This document shows, piece by piece, positions 63,807 to 64,000 of a DNA stretch of 64,000 nt. Below the pieces are notes generated by a model. It saw nothing but the letters and a program-made list of their open reading frames with translations, ran no database searches and had not been told where the DNA came from. Origin of the DNA: Methanocella arvoryzae MRE50 (lineage in GTDB: Archaea; Halobacteriota; Methanocellia; Methanocellales; Methanocellaceae); NCBI RefSeq assembly GCF_000063445.1, contig NC_009464.1:930001-994000 (forward strand), read 5' to 3'. The position numbers and the translations under genes are program-made. The stretch's first letter is position 1; each line of letters starts with the position of its first letter.

Positions 63807-64000
63807 GGAAATAGTCCTGGAGTATCTTGAGCCCCAGCTCATATTTGGCGGGGTACGCGGCCACCTTGGCCTTTAGTGCTATGGCGTCCTCAGCGTACGT
63901 GATCCTCACGTCGCCGAGATAGGCATCCTGCTTGGACAGGCGGAGGAAGAATGTGCAATCTTCGCTGACCCGCTCCGGAAGCTCCGAGATCAGTGCCCTG
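63793..64000 (-). CDS. COG1325-type RNA-binding protein (5' part outside window)
   Basis: The visible 68 C-terminal residues read ALISELPERVSEDCTFFLRLSKQDAY...VRITYAEDAIALKAKVAAYPAKYELGLKILQDYFHAGE. They match the archaeal exosome-operon RNA-binding protein family (COG1325), which sits upstream of rnp3 in relatives. The N-terminus lies beyond the right edge. Confidence 0.82.
   Translation of the reverse strand, partial: RALISELPERVSEDCTFFLRLSKQDAYLGDVRITYAEDAIALKAKVAAYPAKYELGLKILQDYFHAGE

Overview
The window reads as chromosome of a methanogenic euryarchaeon, most probably Methanocellales (Methanocella / rice cluster I). The basis is archaeal information-processing genes (exosome Rrp4/Rrp41/Rrp42, SBDS, proteasome alpha, RNase P Pop5 and Rpp30, prefoldin beta, KEOPS Pcc1, L37Ae, Rpo12), an F420-reducing hydrogenase operon, an MTH865-family protein, a methanogen-type small sulfite-reductase-like protein, PGF-CTERM-like surface proteins and AT-rich archaeal TATA boxes. 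The genus is inference; no search was run.

Layout. 1-8.6 kb: a truncated secreted protein, a siroheme protein, a PadR/RDD pair, a flavin-binding protein with a winged-helix regulator and an MTH865-like protein that appear to share an operator, a 7TM histidine kinase, an HNH protein with an apparent frameshift, and a 38-residue basic protein. 8.65-17.97 kb: an AT-rich integrated element of about 9.3 kb in a tRNA-Leu(UAG) gene, bounded by 45-bp direct repeats. It carries an intact tyrosine integrase, a prim-pol/SF3 helicase replication protein, and an apparent defence-like cargo: a frameshifted DUF2971 gene, a PD-(D/E)XK-like protein, an AIPR protein with a nuclease-like N-terminus, and a nucleoside-deoxyribosyltransferase/TIR-like protein. 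18-23 kb: an ABC exporter between families of intergenic repeats, one copy of which is split by an ISH3/IS4-like insertion sequence whose empty site is preserved in a paralogous repeat nearby.

22.8-35.5 kb: a TetR-controlled aldo/keto reductase with matched operators, a UvrA-like ABC protein with a PadR regulator, a LOG-family hydrolase, an argF operon, three tRNAs (Asn, CAU, Phe), tandem FemAB-like acyltransferases and a receiver protein. 36-44.7 kb: DUF123, archaemetzincin, Pcm (possible CTG start), a zinc-ribbon protein, DUF371, tRNA-Ser(CGA), a MoaD/ThiS-like carrier next to a cysteine desulfurase, and convergent kptA and rtcA RNA-end-processing genes. 44.7-48.7 kb: two large surface proteins, the second with a PGF-CTERM-like tail and a structured leader.

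48.7-57.5 kb: apgM-thrB, two secreted proteins with Thr/Pro linkers, frhAGB, a degenerate ~80-bp tandem repeat and a FetAB-type ABC system. 57.5-64 kb: one tightly packed minus-strand operon for transcription, translation and RNA/protein turnover that runs off the right edge.
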